Source: Planctomycetota bacterium
Lineage (GTDB): Bacteria > Planctomycetota > Planctomycetia > Gemmatales > Gemmataceae
Assembly (NCBI GenBank): GCA_009920765.1
Contig: RFZJ01000026.1
Location: forward strand, 1-45,173
Direction of reading: 5' to 3'
Length of the DNA: 45,173 nt
In this document: positions 9,074 through 17,385 of the stretch, piece by piece
How the letters are laid out: each line of letters starts with the position of its first letter
How positions within the stretch are numbered: position 1 is the stretch's first letter
Notes under the pieces: generated by a model
What the model was told of the DNA's origin: nothing
Seen by the model: the letters and a program-made list of their open reading frames with translations, nothing else
Database searches by the model: none
Translations under genes and position numbers: made by a program

Positions 9074-10354
9074 TTATTTGTTGGGTGAAAGAATATAAGG
9101 GCTGGCGCTGGGGGGATTTTCCTTCAACCCACTTCCAGGCCTGACGACCCCCCCCAAACCAATTGATTCAGGATGCCTTGCAATCTTATCCGTGAAAATT
9201 TCGACATCCTTTAAAACCCGTTCAATCTTGGGGGTCATTCGGGTAACTGCACCAATTGCATTGTCAAGATTATTGTAAATTCCCGGGTCTGTTAGAAATC
9301 TTTTTATTGTTCCGTCAGCCTGGCCTATTACCCTTACTAATTCTCTTATGTCTGAAATTGTAAATACGCTTTTCTCAAGAATTTCATCAAGGTTCTTCGC
9401 AAGCGATTCGCTTCTGTTAGCAAACGGTTTGATCAATACGGATACGTCGTTGATCATTTCTTCAACCACGGAGAATTGATCATTCACTTTTTTCACCAGT
9501 GATTTTAATTCCTTCATCATTTCGTCAGTATTTTTTGCCAGTTGATCAATATCTTCAGTTCCTTTGCGTACATTTTTAAGGATTGAACTTACCTGCTTTT
9601 GGTTTTCATCATTCAAGATATTTCCCAATTTGTTTAAATCTTCCGCAGCTACATCGATGATTTTTACGATCTTTTCCTGGTTGGATTGAATCAACAGGTC
9701 GACCCTTTCCCCGATGCGGTTGTACTGCCTTGCAACAGCACTGTACTCATCCAGAGTTTTTTTGACTTCTGGAACAACCTCTTGAATTTTCTTGGCGGTG
9801 TTGGTGAATTCTTTAAGTGCCTCCTCGACCTTGGGGGCAATTTTTTCAAGTTTCTGAATCGACTTGCTCATTTCATTTAGGGTTTCTTGGGTGCTAGGCA
9901 CGATGTCGGATGCCCGGTTCAAAAGGCTTGCAACATTCGCTGCACGAACGCCCTCTATCGTTGTTCCAAGCGGGACTTCCTCACGATTGGGATCAATCAT
10001 GTCATCATCTTTGGGGATCAGATCGATGCTGCTATCATTTCCCAATAGCCCGGTAACCAAGGTGGGTTGTTCATATTTGCGGATTTTGTAGGATCGTTCG
10101 ATGGTGAGAACAACGATAACCTGGCCGGTTTTATCATCGAGGGTTATATGTGCGACCTGCCCGATACGCACGCCTGATCTTCTTACGGGCGCGCCCGCAG
10201 AAATCCCGGGAGCATCATTGAAACTAACCTGATATTGATTTACGGATTTAAACAATCCAGGAATACTGCCAAACATGATGACGAGTGTTCCCAGCAAAAG
10301 GAACCCCCCCAGCACCAAAATTCCAATCTGCACTTTCATTGTCTGGTTGCTCAT
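9074..10354 (-). CDS. mlaD: MlaD/MCE-domain phospholipid-transport protein
   Basis: An inner-membrane-anchored MCE protein, the periplasmic lipid-binding part of an Mla-type ABC system. The 426-residue protein has an N-terminal transmembrane anchor (about residues 9-30, VQIGILVLGGFLLLGTLVIM). One MCE domain follows at about 38-115 (YQVSFNDAPGISAGAPVRRS, then VRIGQVAHITL). Then comes a very long coiled-coil region at about 150-340, rich in Lys, Glu and Asn, and a Pro/Ser tail. E. coli MlaD is only about 180 residues, so the extended coil may bridge further across the periplasm. Its start codon overlaps the mlaF stop by 4 bases, implying translational coupling in an mlaE-mlaF-mlaD operon. Confidence 0.9.
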   Translation of the reverse strand: MSNQTMKVQIGILVLGGFLLLGTLVIMFGSIPGLFKSVNQYQVSFNDAPGISAGAPVRRSGVRIGQVAHITLDDKTGQVIVVLTIERSYKIRKYEQPTLVTGLLGNDSSIDLIPKDDDMIDPNREEVPLGTTIEGVRAANVASLLNRASDIVPSTQETLNEMSKSIQKLEKIAPKVEEALKEFTNTAKKIQEVVPEVKKTLDEYSAVARQYNRIGERVDLLIQSNQEKIVKIIDVAAEDLNKLGNILNDENQKQVSSILKNVRKGTEDIDQLAKNTDEMMKELKSLVKKVNDQFSVVEEMINDVSVLIKPFANRSESLAKNLDEILEKSVFTISDIRELVRVIGQADGTIKRFLTDPGIYNNLDNAIGAVTRMTPKIERVLKDVEIFTDKIARHPESIGLGGVVRPGSGLKENPPSASPYILSPNK

Positions 10355-11181
10355 TTGGGTTCTTCCGTGATTAAATGATTGTCAGATTCTTGCGTGCGCT
10401 CCTTGGCTTCACCATGAATAAATTGTTGCACGCGGATATCAGGGGCCTTGAAAAGTTCCTCGGTCGTACCATCAAAAATCATTTGTGGCTCATTAGGTTT
10501 CAATCTGGGGAGCGGGGAAAACATGATGACCCGGTCTGCAACCTTTTGGACCGTTCGCATTTCATGGGTTACCACAATACTTGTAACGGGCATATTTTTG
10601 CGCGTTTGCAGGATCAATTCATTGATGACATCGGTCATGATGGGATCTAATCCGGTAGTAGGCTCATCATAAAGCATGACTTCAGGATTAAGGATCAGAG
10701 CTCTTGCCAATCCGATTCTTTTTTTCATTCCACCGGAAAGTTCGGCTGGTTTTTTCCCCAGTACACTCTCCTTCATGCCAACTTCCTTGACCCGCATCAG
10801 CACCAGCTTTTCGATTTCTTTTTCATCACATATGGAATGTGCCCTCAGGCCAAAAGCGACATTGTCAAACACGGTAAGGCTGTCGAAAAGAGCCGCCCCT
10901 TGGAATAAAAACCCAAAACGAAGCCTTTGCTCATTGGTGCGTTTGCCATCAAGGGTGCACCAATCTTGCCCATCAAAGAGAACTTTTCCTGATGAAGGTT
11001 GAAGCAGGGAAATCAAAAGTTTGAGGAGAACAGTCTTACCGCAACCGCTTTCACCAATCACCACGAGAGTCTGCCCCTTGGGAATATCAAAAGTGATATT
11101 TCGAAGAATATCAACTCCATTAAATTGGATGCCGACATTTTGCAGCGAGAGAAAATTCTGATTAGTTGAGGGATAATCCAT
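10351..11181 (-). CDS. mlaF: MlaF, ATP-binding subunit of phospholipid ABC transporter
   Basis: ATPase that powers the lipid transporter. The 276-residue ABC domain shows Walker A (GESGCGKTVLLK), the Q-loop (FLFQGAALFDSLTVFDNVAF, which is Mla-typical), the signature ELSGGMKKRIGLARAL, Walker B with catalytic Glu (VMLYDEPTTGLDP) and the switch His (VVTHEM). AAGGATAG precedes the ATG on the minus strand. It lies 14 bases downstream of the mlaE gene and overlaps mlaD by 4 bases. The family resemblance to Mkl/Ttg2A proteins of the Mla system is strong. Confidence 0.94.
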   Translation of the reverse strand: MDYPSTNQNFLSLQNVGIQFNGVDILRNITFDIPKGQTLVVIGESGCGKTVLLKLLISLLQPSSGKVLFDGQDWCTLDGKRTNEQRLRFGFLFQGAALFDSLTVFDNVAFGLRAHSICDEKEIEKLVLMRVKEVGMKESVLGKKPAELSGGMKKRIGLARALILNPEVMLYDEPTTGLDPIMTDVINELILQTRKNMPVTSIVVTHEMRTVQKVADRVIMFSPLPRLKPNEPQMIFDGTTEELFKAPDIRVQQFIHGEAKERTQESDNHLITEEPK

Positions 11182-11195
11182 TCGTACCGCTATCC

Positions 11196-12029
11196 TTATT
11201 TGGGGCCAAAGGTTTTGATGGAATTATCAGGCCACAAGAACTGATGTAAATTGTTGAAGAAAAGCGCCAGAAAAAAATCGAGTACCAAAATCGACATAAA
11301 AGACCATACGAAAGCCGAGGTTGCAGCTTTGCCAACGCCTTCCGCACCAGCACGCGAATTCATACCGCGATGGCATGAAATAAGTGAAATGGAAGCTCCG
11401 AAGAAAATGGGTTTGATCAAACCAACAGAGAGGTCCCAAATTTGAATGTGCCCCCGGGAATTTTGCCAGTAATGATAAGGATCGACCTTGAATATTTCAG
11501 TGCAAACCATGCTTCCCCCAAAGACACCCATGAAATTTGCCAAAACTGTAAGTATGGGAATCAACAAAACACATGCAAGAACCCGAGGAAGCACCAGATA
11601 ATGCAGGGGATTTACACCAAGACATATCAAGGCATCCACTTGCTCGGTAACGCGCATGGTAGCCAACTCCGCAGCCATCGAACCCCCAATTCTTCCTGCC
11701 AGCATGGTTGCAGCAAGCACCGGGCCCAATTCCTTGATCACGGAAACATTGATGATTTGACCCATTTGGGTTGCCATTCCTAGTGATTGAAACTGGGAAT
11801 AAACTTGGATTGCCATTACCATGCCTATGAACATGCCAGTGATAGCAACAACCGGAACGCTTTGCACTCCAACCCTAAAGCAAATGGGGATCATGGTTCC
11901 GGTGGAAGGTTTTTTAAGAATCGTTGCAAGGGAAAGTGCAGAAAAAGTCGTAAAATCCCCCAAGGCATCAAAGGCCTTTGAGACTTTATTCAGTGCGGAT
12001 TTAATTTCTTTACCTAATGCTTCAGACAT
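11196..12029 (-). CDS. mlaE: MlaE, permease of phospholipid ABC transporter
   Basis: Integral membrane permease, first gene of the mlaE-mlaF-mlaD operon on the minus strand. The 277 residues contain the MlaE hallmarks: VGVQSVPVVAITGMFIGMV, the conserved TVMLAGRIGGSMAAELATMR-like loop (here AATMLAGRIGGSMAAE), and a C-terminal set of hydrophobic helices. About five membrane segments can be drawn. An AAGGAAA site stands before the ATG. With mlaF and mlaD it should move phospholipids between inner and outer membrane. No periplasmic MlaC or outer-membrane MlaA gene is present in the window, as is common outside Proteobacteria. Confidence 0.94.
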   Translation of the reverse strand: MSEALGKEIKSALNKVSKAFDALGDFTTFSALSLATILKKPSTGTMIPICFRVGVQSVPVVAITGMFIGMVMAIQVYSQFQSLGMATQMGQIINVSVIKELGPVLAATMLAGRIGGSMAAELATMRVTEQVDALICLGVNPLHYLVLPRVLACVLLIPILTVLANFMGVFGGSMVCTEIFKVDPYHYWQNSRGHIQIWDLSVGLIKPIFFGASISLISCHRGMNSRAGAEGVGKAATSAFVWSFMSILVLDFFLALFFNNLHQFLWPDNSIKTFGPK

Positions 12030-12163
12030 CCTGTTTCCTTAAAGCCCGGCAATCCATGCCGAAATACTATCGTATCTAGAAGATCGGCACAGTAGGGCAC
12101 CGGATTAGCACCTAAAAAGAGGGGCAAAAAAAAGCGTGAGGAAGAAAGTGAGGGTTGTAAGGG

Positions 12164-13021
12164 TTATGCGGGTCGTTCTGGGTTGTTTGAAAAAGGAGTG
12201 GGCTGTTCACCGTCTAAATACACCCAGGCTTTTTGTTGGGGATCCCAGGTTAATGTGGAAAAATTAGAGGGTGAAGAGGCCCATGCCGAGGTGAAATTAA
12301 AGTTGGTGTCCCTGTTATATTTATTCTTTAACAATAGGAGTTCCTGCCTGCCTGCGATAAAGACAAAGAATGCCAGTAAAACCAGAATATAATTGGAGGA
12401 AAAGAGACCAAGGAAGACAAGAAAAATGGCACCTAAATTGCCCAAGGTGACAGAAATTATGGTGGCATTTGAAAAGCCTACAGCCAGATTCAGTAAAGCC
12501 CTGAGTACGCGCCCGCCATCCATGGGGAAAATTGGAAGTAGGTTGAAAATGAGGAGCCCCAGATTGGAAAACATCAGCATTTTCAAGTAATGATTTAGGC
12601 TGCCTAAAAAAGAGTTAGGTGGTATAAGATTTTCGAAATCAAAAGGAGTTGGGGAAAATTGAATGCAGATGGGCAAGAGAAGAAAGAAAATAAGAAAATT
12701 AACTGCGGGGCCCGAAAGGGCAATCACCAGTTCTTCGAAAGGATCATGGCTCATTTTTTCGAGGCGTGCGACTCCGCCCATGGGGTAAATGGTAATATCG
12801 CGGGTTTGGATGCCAAAAAATCGGGCAGCAAGAGCATGTCCAAATTCATGCAGGATGACACAGAAAAAAACTGCGAAAAGTAACCCAACTTCCAAAATGC
12901 TATGAAATAAAGAGGTCGCTTTAAGGTTGGAAAAAAGATAAAAAATAGGCAGTAACCAAAAGGCCGGATGGATGTAAACACTTATGCCAAATGGTGATCC
13001 GAGTTTGATGGATGTAAACAT
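12164..13021 (-). CDS. Site-2 protease-type zinc metalloprotease (M50)
   Basis: An intramembrane protease of family M50, which cleaves transmembrane substrates, often anti-sigma factors or signal remnants. The 285-residue protein has the zinc motif HEFGHALAARFFG (HExxH) in the second hydrophobic segment. The third zinc ligand lies in NLLPIFPMDGGRVLRALL, the canonical NxxPxxPxDGG motif. Four to six hydrophobic helices are visible. No PDZ or CBS domain is attached, which makes it the short form like SpoIVFB or Rip3 without CBS. A polar tail follows the last helix. No obvious ribosome binding site precedes the ATG. The substrate is unknown; no sigma/anti-sigma pair is adjacent. Confidence 0.92.
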   Translation of the reverse strand: MFTSIKLGSPFGISVYIHPAFWLLPIFYLFSNLKATSLFHSILEVGLLFAVFFCVILHEFGHALAARFFGIQTRDITIYPMGGVARLEKMSHDPFEELVIALSGPAVNFLIFFLLLPICIQFSPTPFDFENLIPPNSFLGSLNHYLKMLMFSNLGLLIFNLLPIFPMDGGRVLRALLNLAVGFSNATIISVTLGNLGAIFLVFLGLFSSNYILVLLAFFVFIAGRQELLLLKNKYNRDTNFNFTSAWASSPSNFSTLTWDPQQKAWVYLDGEQPTPFSNNPERPA

Positions 13022-13203
13022 GATATTATTATTGCAAAATCAAAGGTTATAGGCGGAATAATTCCCAAAAAAACCATCAAAAATTTTGTTTTTATGTGAA
13101 CTTTTCCGTCCCTCAGACTAATAAGATTATGTAGAAGCAAAGATGAAAAACTTGTGCAGGTCCGGAACCTTGCCAAGTGCTATTCCTTTAAGACTATCTT
13201 ATT

Positions 13204-13290
13204 TAGATATTGCTTAGGGGAGTACATCAATAGCTTTAAGCTTAATATCTAGGAGGCGGTACCCAAAGGGGAAGTTCTGGCCGTTCTCTC
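13204..13290 (+). promoter_or_regulatory. Structured leader upstream of the DUF2203-like gene (two inverted repeats)
   Basis: An imperfect inverted repeat is visible. TAGATATTGCTTA (13204-13216) is complementary to TAAGCTTAATATCTA (13237-13251), giving 13 paired bases with a 2-base bulge and a 20-base loop. Directly after it an AGGAGG (13251-13256) lacks a start codon at the proper distance. AAAGGGGAAG (13266-13275) can then pair imperfectly with CTTCCTTT (13290-13297). This lies 68-115 bases before the ATG at 13319. It could be a protein-binding palindrome or an RNA structure in the 5' leader. I recognise no known riboswitch. Function is inferred only. Confidence 0.35.
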
Positions 13291-13318
13291 TTCCTTTAAC
13301 CTTAGGGAGGGCCTAGTC

Positions 13319-13774
13319 ATGAAGCGTAATCCCGGAAAAAAACGAAAGCAGCAGCTAATTCAAGTTTGGTCTTATGATCAAATCGTGAAAGCTCTGCCTT
13401 ATCTCCTTGAAGTTCTTCGTTCGCTTCGCGAAAACTACCTGGCAATGCGGTTTGCCAATCACCATTCAGCCAAGATCAGTCAGCGTAAAGGTCGACCCGA
13501 TCGGTCTGCATATATTGCAAAGCAAGAAGCCCAAATGGATTCCGAGGCTGCTAGCTTAAAGTATAATCAGGATGTTGCAGAATTCGAAAGCATGGGGATG
13601 TTTGTGGTTTCTCCGGAAAATGGTATCGTTGCGATTCCTTTCATCGAGGAAGAACAACTGGCTTGGTTTATCCTGGAACTTTACCATGAGGATTATGTGG
13701 TTGGATGGCGCTTTCAGTCTGACCCGCTGGAAACCCGCAGGGCTATTTTGCCGAAGCACAAAGGGGCTGCATAA
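13319..13774 (+). CDS. DUF2203-like conserved protein
   Basis: A 151-residue soluble protein of unknown function. The layout resembles DUF2203. A charged helical N-terminal half (ALPYLLEVLRSLRENYLAMR, then basic QRKGRPDR and a second helix) leads into a short strand-rich end: EFESMGMFVVSPENGIVAIP, then AWFILELYHEDYVVGWRF. That order (length-conserved helices, then a G-x-x-V-x-P-x-x-G segment and a W-containing tail) is what I recall of the family. It lacks a signal peptide or membrane segment. GGGAGG ends 8 bases before the ATG. It is a stand-alone gene, preceded by a structured leader and followed by a clear terminator. Assignment is tentative. Confidence 0.55.
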   Translation: MKRNPGKKRKQQLIQVWSYDQIVKALPYLLEVLRSLRENYLAMRFANHHSAKISQRKGRPDRSAYIAKQEAQMDSEAASLKYNQDVAEFESMGMFVVSPENGIVAIPFIEEEQLAWFILELYHEDYVVGWRFQSDPLETRRAILPKHKGAA

Positions 13775-13794
13775 ATGCTGGTTGAGATAAACGT

Positions 13795-13835
13795 AAAGCC
13801 TTTGCAGGGGTGATCCTTGCAGAGGCTTTTTTGTT
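13795..13835 (+). terminator. Rho-independent terminator after the DUF2203-like gene
   Basis: AAAGCCTTTGCAGG pairs with CCTTGCAGAGGCTTT across a GTGAT-type loop, with one bulged A and one mismatch. It is followed by a T-run (TTTTTTGTT). It lies 21 bases after the stop codon at 13774, and the convergent mgtE gene ends 17 bases beyond it. Confidence 0.8.
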
Positions 13836-13851
13836 AAGTGTGAAGTAAAGG

Positions 13852-15459
13852 TTAAAGAAGTAAGTCGCCCAGGAAGATTCCAGCGATGGAAAAGTAAATA
13901 ACAATTCCAGTTACATCAACGAAAGTTGCAACGAATGGGCTCGAAGCAATGCCGGGGTCAATGCCAAATCGGTCAAATACAAGTGGTAGCATCGACCCCA
14001 CCACGGTGCCCCATAGGCAAATTCCAGCTACTGAAAAACCAATCACCAATGCAAGTTTCCAACGATCAATAGATGGAGTGATCAAGGAGCACCCCTTGGG
14101 AAATTCATAAACAAGCTGCCCGTCCTCGAGGGAAGGTTCCCCTAATTTTAAAGATTCAGGCAAGCGGATTTTTTCAGATTTCTGGCTATGGATGACTTGC
14201 TCGGTATTTGGGATGATCTCATATATTCCGCCTGGTTTGGGTTGTAATGGTGTGTTTTCAGCTACTCTAACCTTGAAGGATTCATGCCTGGGGTGGGAAC
14301 TTCCGCGAATATGATCAGGTGTAAGCGCGGCCCTGATGAAGCCAATGCCCCCAAGGGTCAGGCCCAGGGCAAGGCCCATGAGTAATTCGTGTTTGAAAAT
14401 GCGAAACCAGTTTTTACGGTTTACTTCATTAAGTGCCATGGCCCGGGTGATTAAAGTTGCTGCTTGGGAACCAGAGTTTCCCCCGGTGGAAATGCAAAGT
14501 GGAACAAATAAACTCAACACAACCACTTGGGCGATGGCATCTTCAAAAAATGCAAGTGCTGTAAAAGTGAATAGTTCCGCTAGGAACAAGCAAGAAAGCC
14601 ATACGGATCTTTTTCTCCAAACGAGAGTGAAGCTTGCATCAAGATAGCTATCTTTCATGGGTTCCATACCACCCATTCGATGTACATCTTCAGTTGCAGC
14701 AGAAACCACAGCATCCATTGCATCATCATGGGTCACAATACCAACCAGTTTTGCATCCTTATCGACGACAGGAATGGCAAGGAGGTCATAACGTGCCATC
14801 GATTGGGCAACCCGGTCTTTGGGATCGGTTACATTAACGGTAACGATCTGGGTTTCCATGATGTCTGCAAGAATATCTTTTCTTGGGGCGAGGATAAGGG
14901 ATCGCAAAGAAACCACGCCCTGCAACCTGCGGTTTTCATCAACGAGATAAACATAGTAAATGGTTTCCCGGTCAGGGGCCTGTAATCTTAATCGTTCCAG
15001 GGATTCTTCCACCGTAATGTTGGCGGGAAGCCAGGCATAATCGGTGGTCATGATAGCGCCTGCAGTATCTTCAGGGAAATTTACCAGCGAAGCAATATCT
15101 CTGCGTTCTGCATCATCGATGAGCCTTAAAATTGCTTCGGTAACGCTGGGATCCAAATGCCTAAGAAGTGCCGCCCGGTCATCATGCGACATGCGTTCGA
15201 TCAGTTTTGCCATATGGGGCCTGCCCACACCCTTCACCAGGCGAACTTGTTCTTCGGTGGGAAGGTAGGAAAAGATCTCGGCTTGATTGTCGATTGGTGA
15301 TTCTTGAAGGAAGCGCCAGGTATCCTCAACCTTGAAATTTCCATCCAAGGCTTCTGCAATGGTTGCAGGGTGCAATGCTTCAGAAAATTCCCGCATGGTT
15401 CCGGGGTCATTGCTTTTGATGCAATGCTCTATTTCAGGCGTAAAAAGCGGGTGAGTCAT
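13852..15459 (-). CDS. mgtE: MgtE-family magnesium transporter
   Basis: A Mg2+-gated Mg2+ channel/transporter. The 535-residue protein has an MgtE N-domain (about residues 20-125, helical repeats such as LPTEEQVRLVKGVGRPHMAK). A CBS pair follows (about 135-255, ending in VVDKDAKLVGIVTHDDAMD). The C-terminal membrane domain starts near residue 285 and holds the conserved LCISTGGNSGSQAATLITRA pore segment and the final FVATFVDVTGIVIYFSIA helix. It is about 80 residues longer than typical members (about 450). The extra sequence is an extramembrane loop (about 375-460, charged and Pro-rich) between two membrane helices. Confidence 0.93.
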   Translation of the reverse strand: MTHPLFTPEIEHCIKSNDPGTMREFSEALHPATIAEALDGNFKVEDTWRFLQESPIDNQAEIFSYLPTEEQVRLVKGVGRPHMAKLIERMSHDDRAALLRHLDPSVTEAILRLIDDAERRDIASLVNFPEDTAGAIMTTDYAWLPANITVEESLERLRLQAPDRETIYYVYLVDENRRLQGVVSLRSLILAPRKDILADIMETQIVTVNVTDPKDRVAQSMARYDLLAIPVVDKDAKLVGIVTHDDAMDAVVSAATEDVHRMGGMEPMKDSYLDASFTLVWRKRSVWLSCLFLAELFTFTALAFFEDAIAQVVVLSLFVPLCISTGGNSGSQAATLITRAMALNEVNRKNWFRIFKHELLMGLALGLTLGGIGFIRAALTPDHIRGSSHPRHESFKVRVAENTPLQPKPGGIYEIIPNTEQVIHSQKSEKIRLPESLKLGEPSLEDGQLVYEFPKGCSLITPSIDRWKLALVIGFSVAGICLWGTVVGSMLPLVFDRFGIDPGIASSPFVATFVDVTGIVIYFSIAGIFLGDLLL

Positions 15460-15489
15460 GATTTATTCTCGTTTATTATTGCCACCTTT

Positions 15490-16353
15490 TCAGGCGGAAG
15501 TATTTATAATTATGTTATCAATCAATCTTGTATTACCCAACCTTAACGCAACCGCTACCAATACTGTTCCCTTCATTTTTTCAAGGGTTTCGAGCGAGTC
15601 TGCGTTCACTATTTCTACATAATCGACCATGCTATTTGGTATGGCTTCAAGTCGCTTTAACAAATCCCTGCGATATTGCTCAACCAATTCATGCTTTTTA
15701 AACTTTACTTCTTCCATTAACAAAGATAATCCCTTGTATATCAAAGGCGCCACGGATCTTTGTTCGTTCGAAAGATAGCGGTTGCGAGAACTCATCGCCA
15801 AGCCATCAGTTTCCCTTAGTGTTGGGCAAATCACCACCTCGATGGGCAAATCAAGATCGCATGCCATTCTTTTGATCACCAATGCCTGTTGGGCATCTTT
15901 TTGGCCAAAATAGGCAGCATCAGGTTGTACCTGCCCGAATAATTTCATCACCACGGTGGTAACGCCCTTGAAATGGCCAGGCCTACTTTTGCCACACAAG
16001 TTGTTGGTAAGCCCGTTCACCTCGACAACCGTGGAAAAACCGGTGGGGTACATTTCATCGACGGAAGGATTAAAGACTAGATTCACACCTGCATTGGTGC
16101 AAAGTTTCAGGTCATCCTGCAAAGGCCTTGGATAGCGGTGGAAATCCTCGTTGGGTCCGAACTGCATCGGGTTGACAAAGATCGAAACCACAACAAAATC
16201 GCAGTGTTTTTTAGCTTCATGGACCAAACTGATGTGCCCTTCGTGCAGCGCCCCCATGGTTGGGACAAATCCGATTTTGCTGCCCGATTTCCTGGCGCAA
16301 GATACCATTGTTCTTAATTGGGCAATCGTGGTCGCAGTTTGCATCTCAGCCAT
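15490..16353 (-). CDS. panC: Pantothenate synthetase PanC
   Basis: PanC joins pantoate and beta-alanine using ATP, the last step of vitamin B5 synthesis in the cytoplasm. The 287-residue protein shows the adenylate-forming nucleotidyltransferase motifs: FVPTMGALHEGHISLV (HxGH), VSIFVNPMQFGPNEDFHRYP, the pantoate-site YFGQKDAQQALVI and ETDGLAMSSRNRYLS (KMSKS-like). Length is standard. Its start overlaps the end of the CYTH gene by 8 bases and a GGAG lies inside that gene's 3' end, so the two are translationally coupled. panB and panD are not in the window. Confidence 0.97.
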   Translation of the reverse strand: MAEMQTATTIAQLRTMVSCARKSGSKIGFVPTMGALHEGHISLVHEAKKHCDFVVVSIFVNPMQFGPNEDFHRYPRPLQDDLKLCTNAGVNLVFNPSVDEMYPTGFSTVVEVNGLTNNLCGKSRPGHFKGVTTVVMKLFGQVQPDAAYFGQKDAQQALVIKRMACDLDLPIEVVICPTLRETDGLAMSSRNRYLSNEQRSVAPLIYKGLSLLMEEVKFKKHELVEQYRRDLLKRLEAIPNSMVDYVEIVNADSLETLEKMKGTVLVAVALRLGNTRLIDNIIINTSA

Positions 16354-16900
16354 TCATTTTCTCCAGAACCAGCCTGATGTAGGATTTGGGTTGTACGTGT
16401 TTCAATCCAAATTCTTCAGAGAGTTTTTGCACTACTGCAATCGCCCGGGCAGAGTGTTCTTCTTCCGCCACTATTTCCACTTCGACATGTAGACCCAGAG
16501 TTTCGACTTCATCAAGGCTGAGAGCGATGTCAAACCCTTCAGTATTTAAACTATAGGTTCTTCTTCTTTTGCTAACTTTTGCAACAAACTTGTAACCCAA
16601 AGCCCGAAAAATCCTGAGATGATCTTGAAACCCGACCTCTCCCGGAGGGATGGGCACTTCGATTTCTTCACGCATTTTTACCTTGGAATCAAGCTTTGGG
16701 CCTTTGTACGTTAGAAAGTTTGAATCACCAATTCTTCGGATTCGAAAAGCTTCACCTGTCTTTGCAAAATCCCGGTCCGGGGCATTTAAATAGTGATCCT
16801 CCTCGCGCTCTTCCTTGGCCAATTTTACATTTCTTGCACGCAATTTCTTTTCAAGCTCTAGGAACGATGCTACTTCAAACTTCTGCTCAATTTCAAGCAT
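16346..16900 (-). CDS. CYTH-domain protein (class IV adenylate cyclase / thiamine triphosphatase-like)
   Basis: A 184-residue triphosphate tunnel metalloenzyme. The defining ExExK motif is at residues 3-7 (EIEQK). Further tunnel residues are visible as RIRR in GEAFRIRRIGDSNFLTYKGP, the basic and acidic strands in KVKMREEIEVPIP, and LSLDEVETLGLHVEVEI near the C-terminus. Members act as class IV adenylate cyclases (CyaB), thiamine or inorganic triphosphatases. The spacing resembles the CyaB group, but activity cannot be decided from sequence. It has AAGGAAAA before its ATG and overlaps panC by 8 bases, so the two form a transcription unit of unclear logic. Confidence 0.88.
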   Translation of the reverse strand: MLEIEQKFEVASFLELEKKLRARNVKLAKEEREEDHYLNAPDRDFAKTGEAFRIRRIGDSNFLTYKGPKLDSKVKMREEIEVPIPPGEVGFQDHLRIFRALGYKFVAKVSKRRRTYSLNTEGFDIALSLDEVETLGLHVEVEIVAEEEHSARAIAVVQKLSEEFGLKHVQPKSYIRLVLEKMNG

Positions 16901-16997
16901 GGGTTTATTTTCCTTGCACTGGAGTTATTTCACTCTTTCCTTTGTACAATAAAAGTGTCTTTTTATGCAACCGGGTAACTTACAAGGATTCTAAGTA

Positions 16998-17327
16998 ATG
17001 TCTAAACTTCACAAGGTCTGCAAAGTCAGCGAACTTCCTGAAGGCCAGGTTCATACCATCGAAGTTGAAGAAAAGTGTGTGGGGGTCTATCATCAGCAAG
17101 GCAAATACTTTGCCATTGATGATTTTTGCCCTCACATGGGTGCCTCCCTTAGCGGAGGCCATGTGGAAGATGGAACTGTAACCTGCCCTTGGCATGCTTG
17201 GCGGTTTAGATTATGCGATGGCGCCTGGGCCGATAACCCCAGATTAAAAGTTGGTTGCTACAATGTCTCCGTGGTCGATGATGAGATTTTTCTAGAGACC
17301 CCCGCAAATAATCTACCCAAAAAATAA
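16998..17327 (+). CDS. Rieske [2Fe-2S] ferredoxin-like protein (NirD/BphF type)
   Basis: A 109-residue soluble Rieske protein, which carries one electron at a [2Fe-2S] centre held by two Cys and two His. The cluster motifs are DDFCPHMGASL (CxH) and TCPWHAWRFRL (CxxH), separated by the usual loop. There is no signal peptide, membrane anchor or oxygenase domain, so it is probably a cytoplasmic electron carrier of the assimilatory nitrite-reductase small-subunit or dioxygenase-ferredoxin type. AAGGA stands about 10 bases before the ATG. The selenoprotein gene follows 58 bases downstream on the same strand and may share the transcript, which would make two small redox proteins neighbours. Confidence 0.93.
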   Translation: MSKLHKVCKVSELPEGQVHTIEVEEKCVGVYHQQGKYFAIDDFCPHMGASLSGGHVEDGTVTCPWHAWRFRLCDGAWADNPRLKVGCYNVSVVDDEIFLETPANNLPKK

Positions 17328-17372
17328 TTGCTTGGCTGGAAACAGGGTTGGATTAGGGTCTATGATTACAAT

Positions 17373-17379
17373 AAAGGAG
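17373..17379 (+). promoter_or_regulatory. Ribosome binding site fixing the selenoprotein start
   Basis: AAAGGAG lies 6 bases upstream of the ATG at 17386, optimal spacing. It decides the start in favour of the position 39 bases before the in-frame TGA. The first post-TGA candidate, a TTG at 17515, has only GGTTTGAAGG-like sequence that belongs to the coding frame itself. Confidence 0.85.
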
Positions 17380-17385
17380 AAATTC

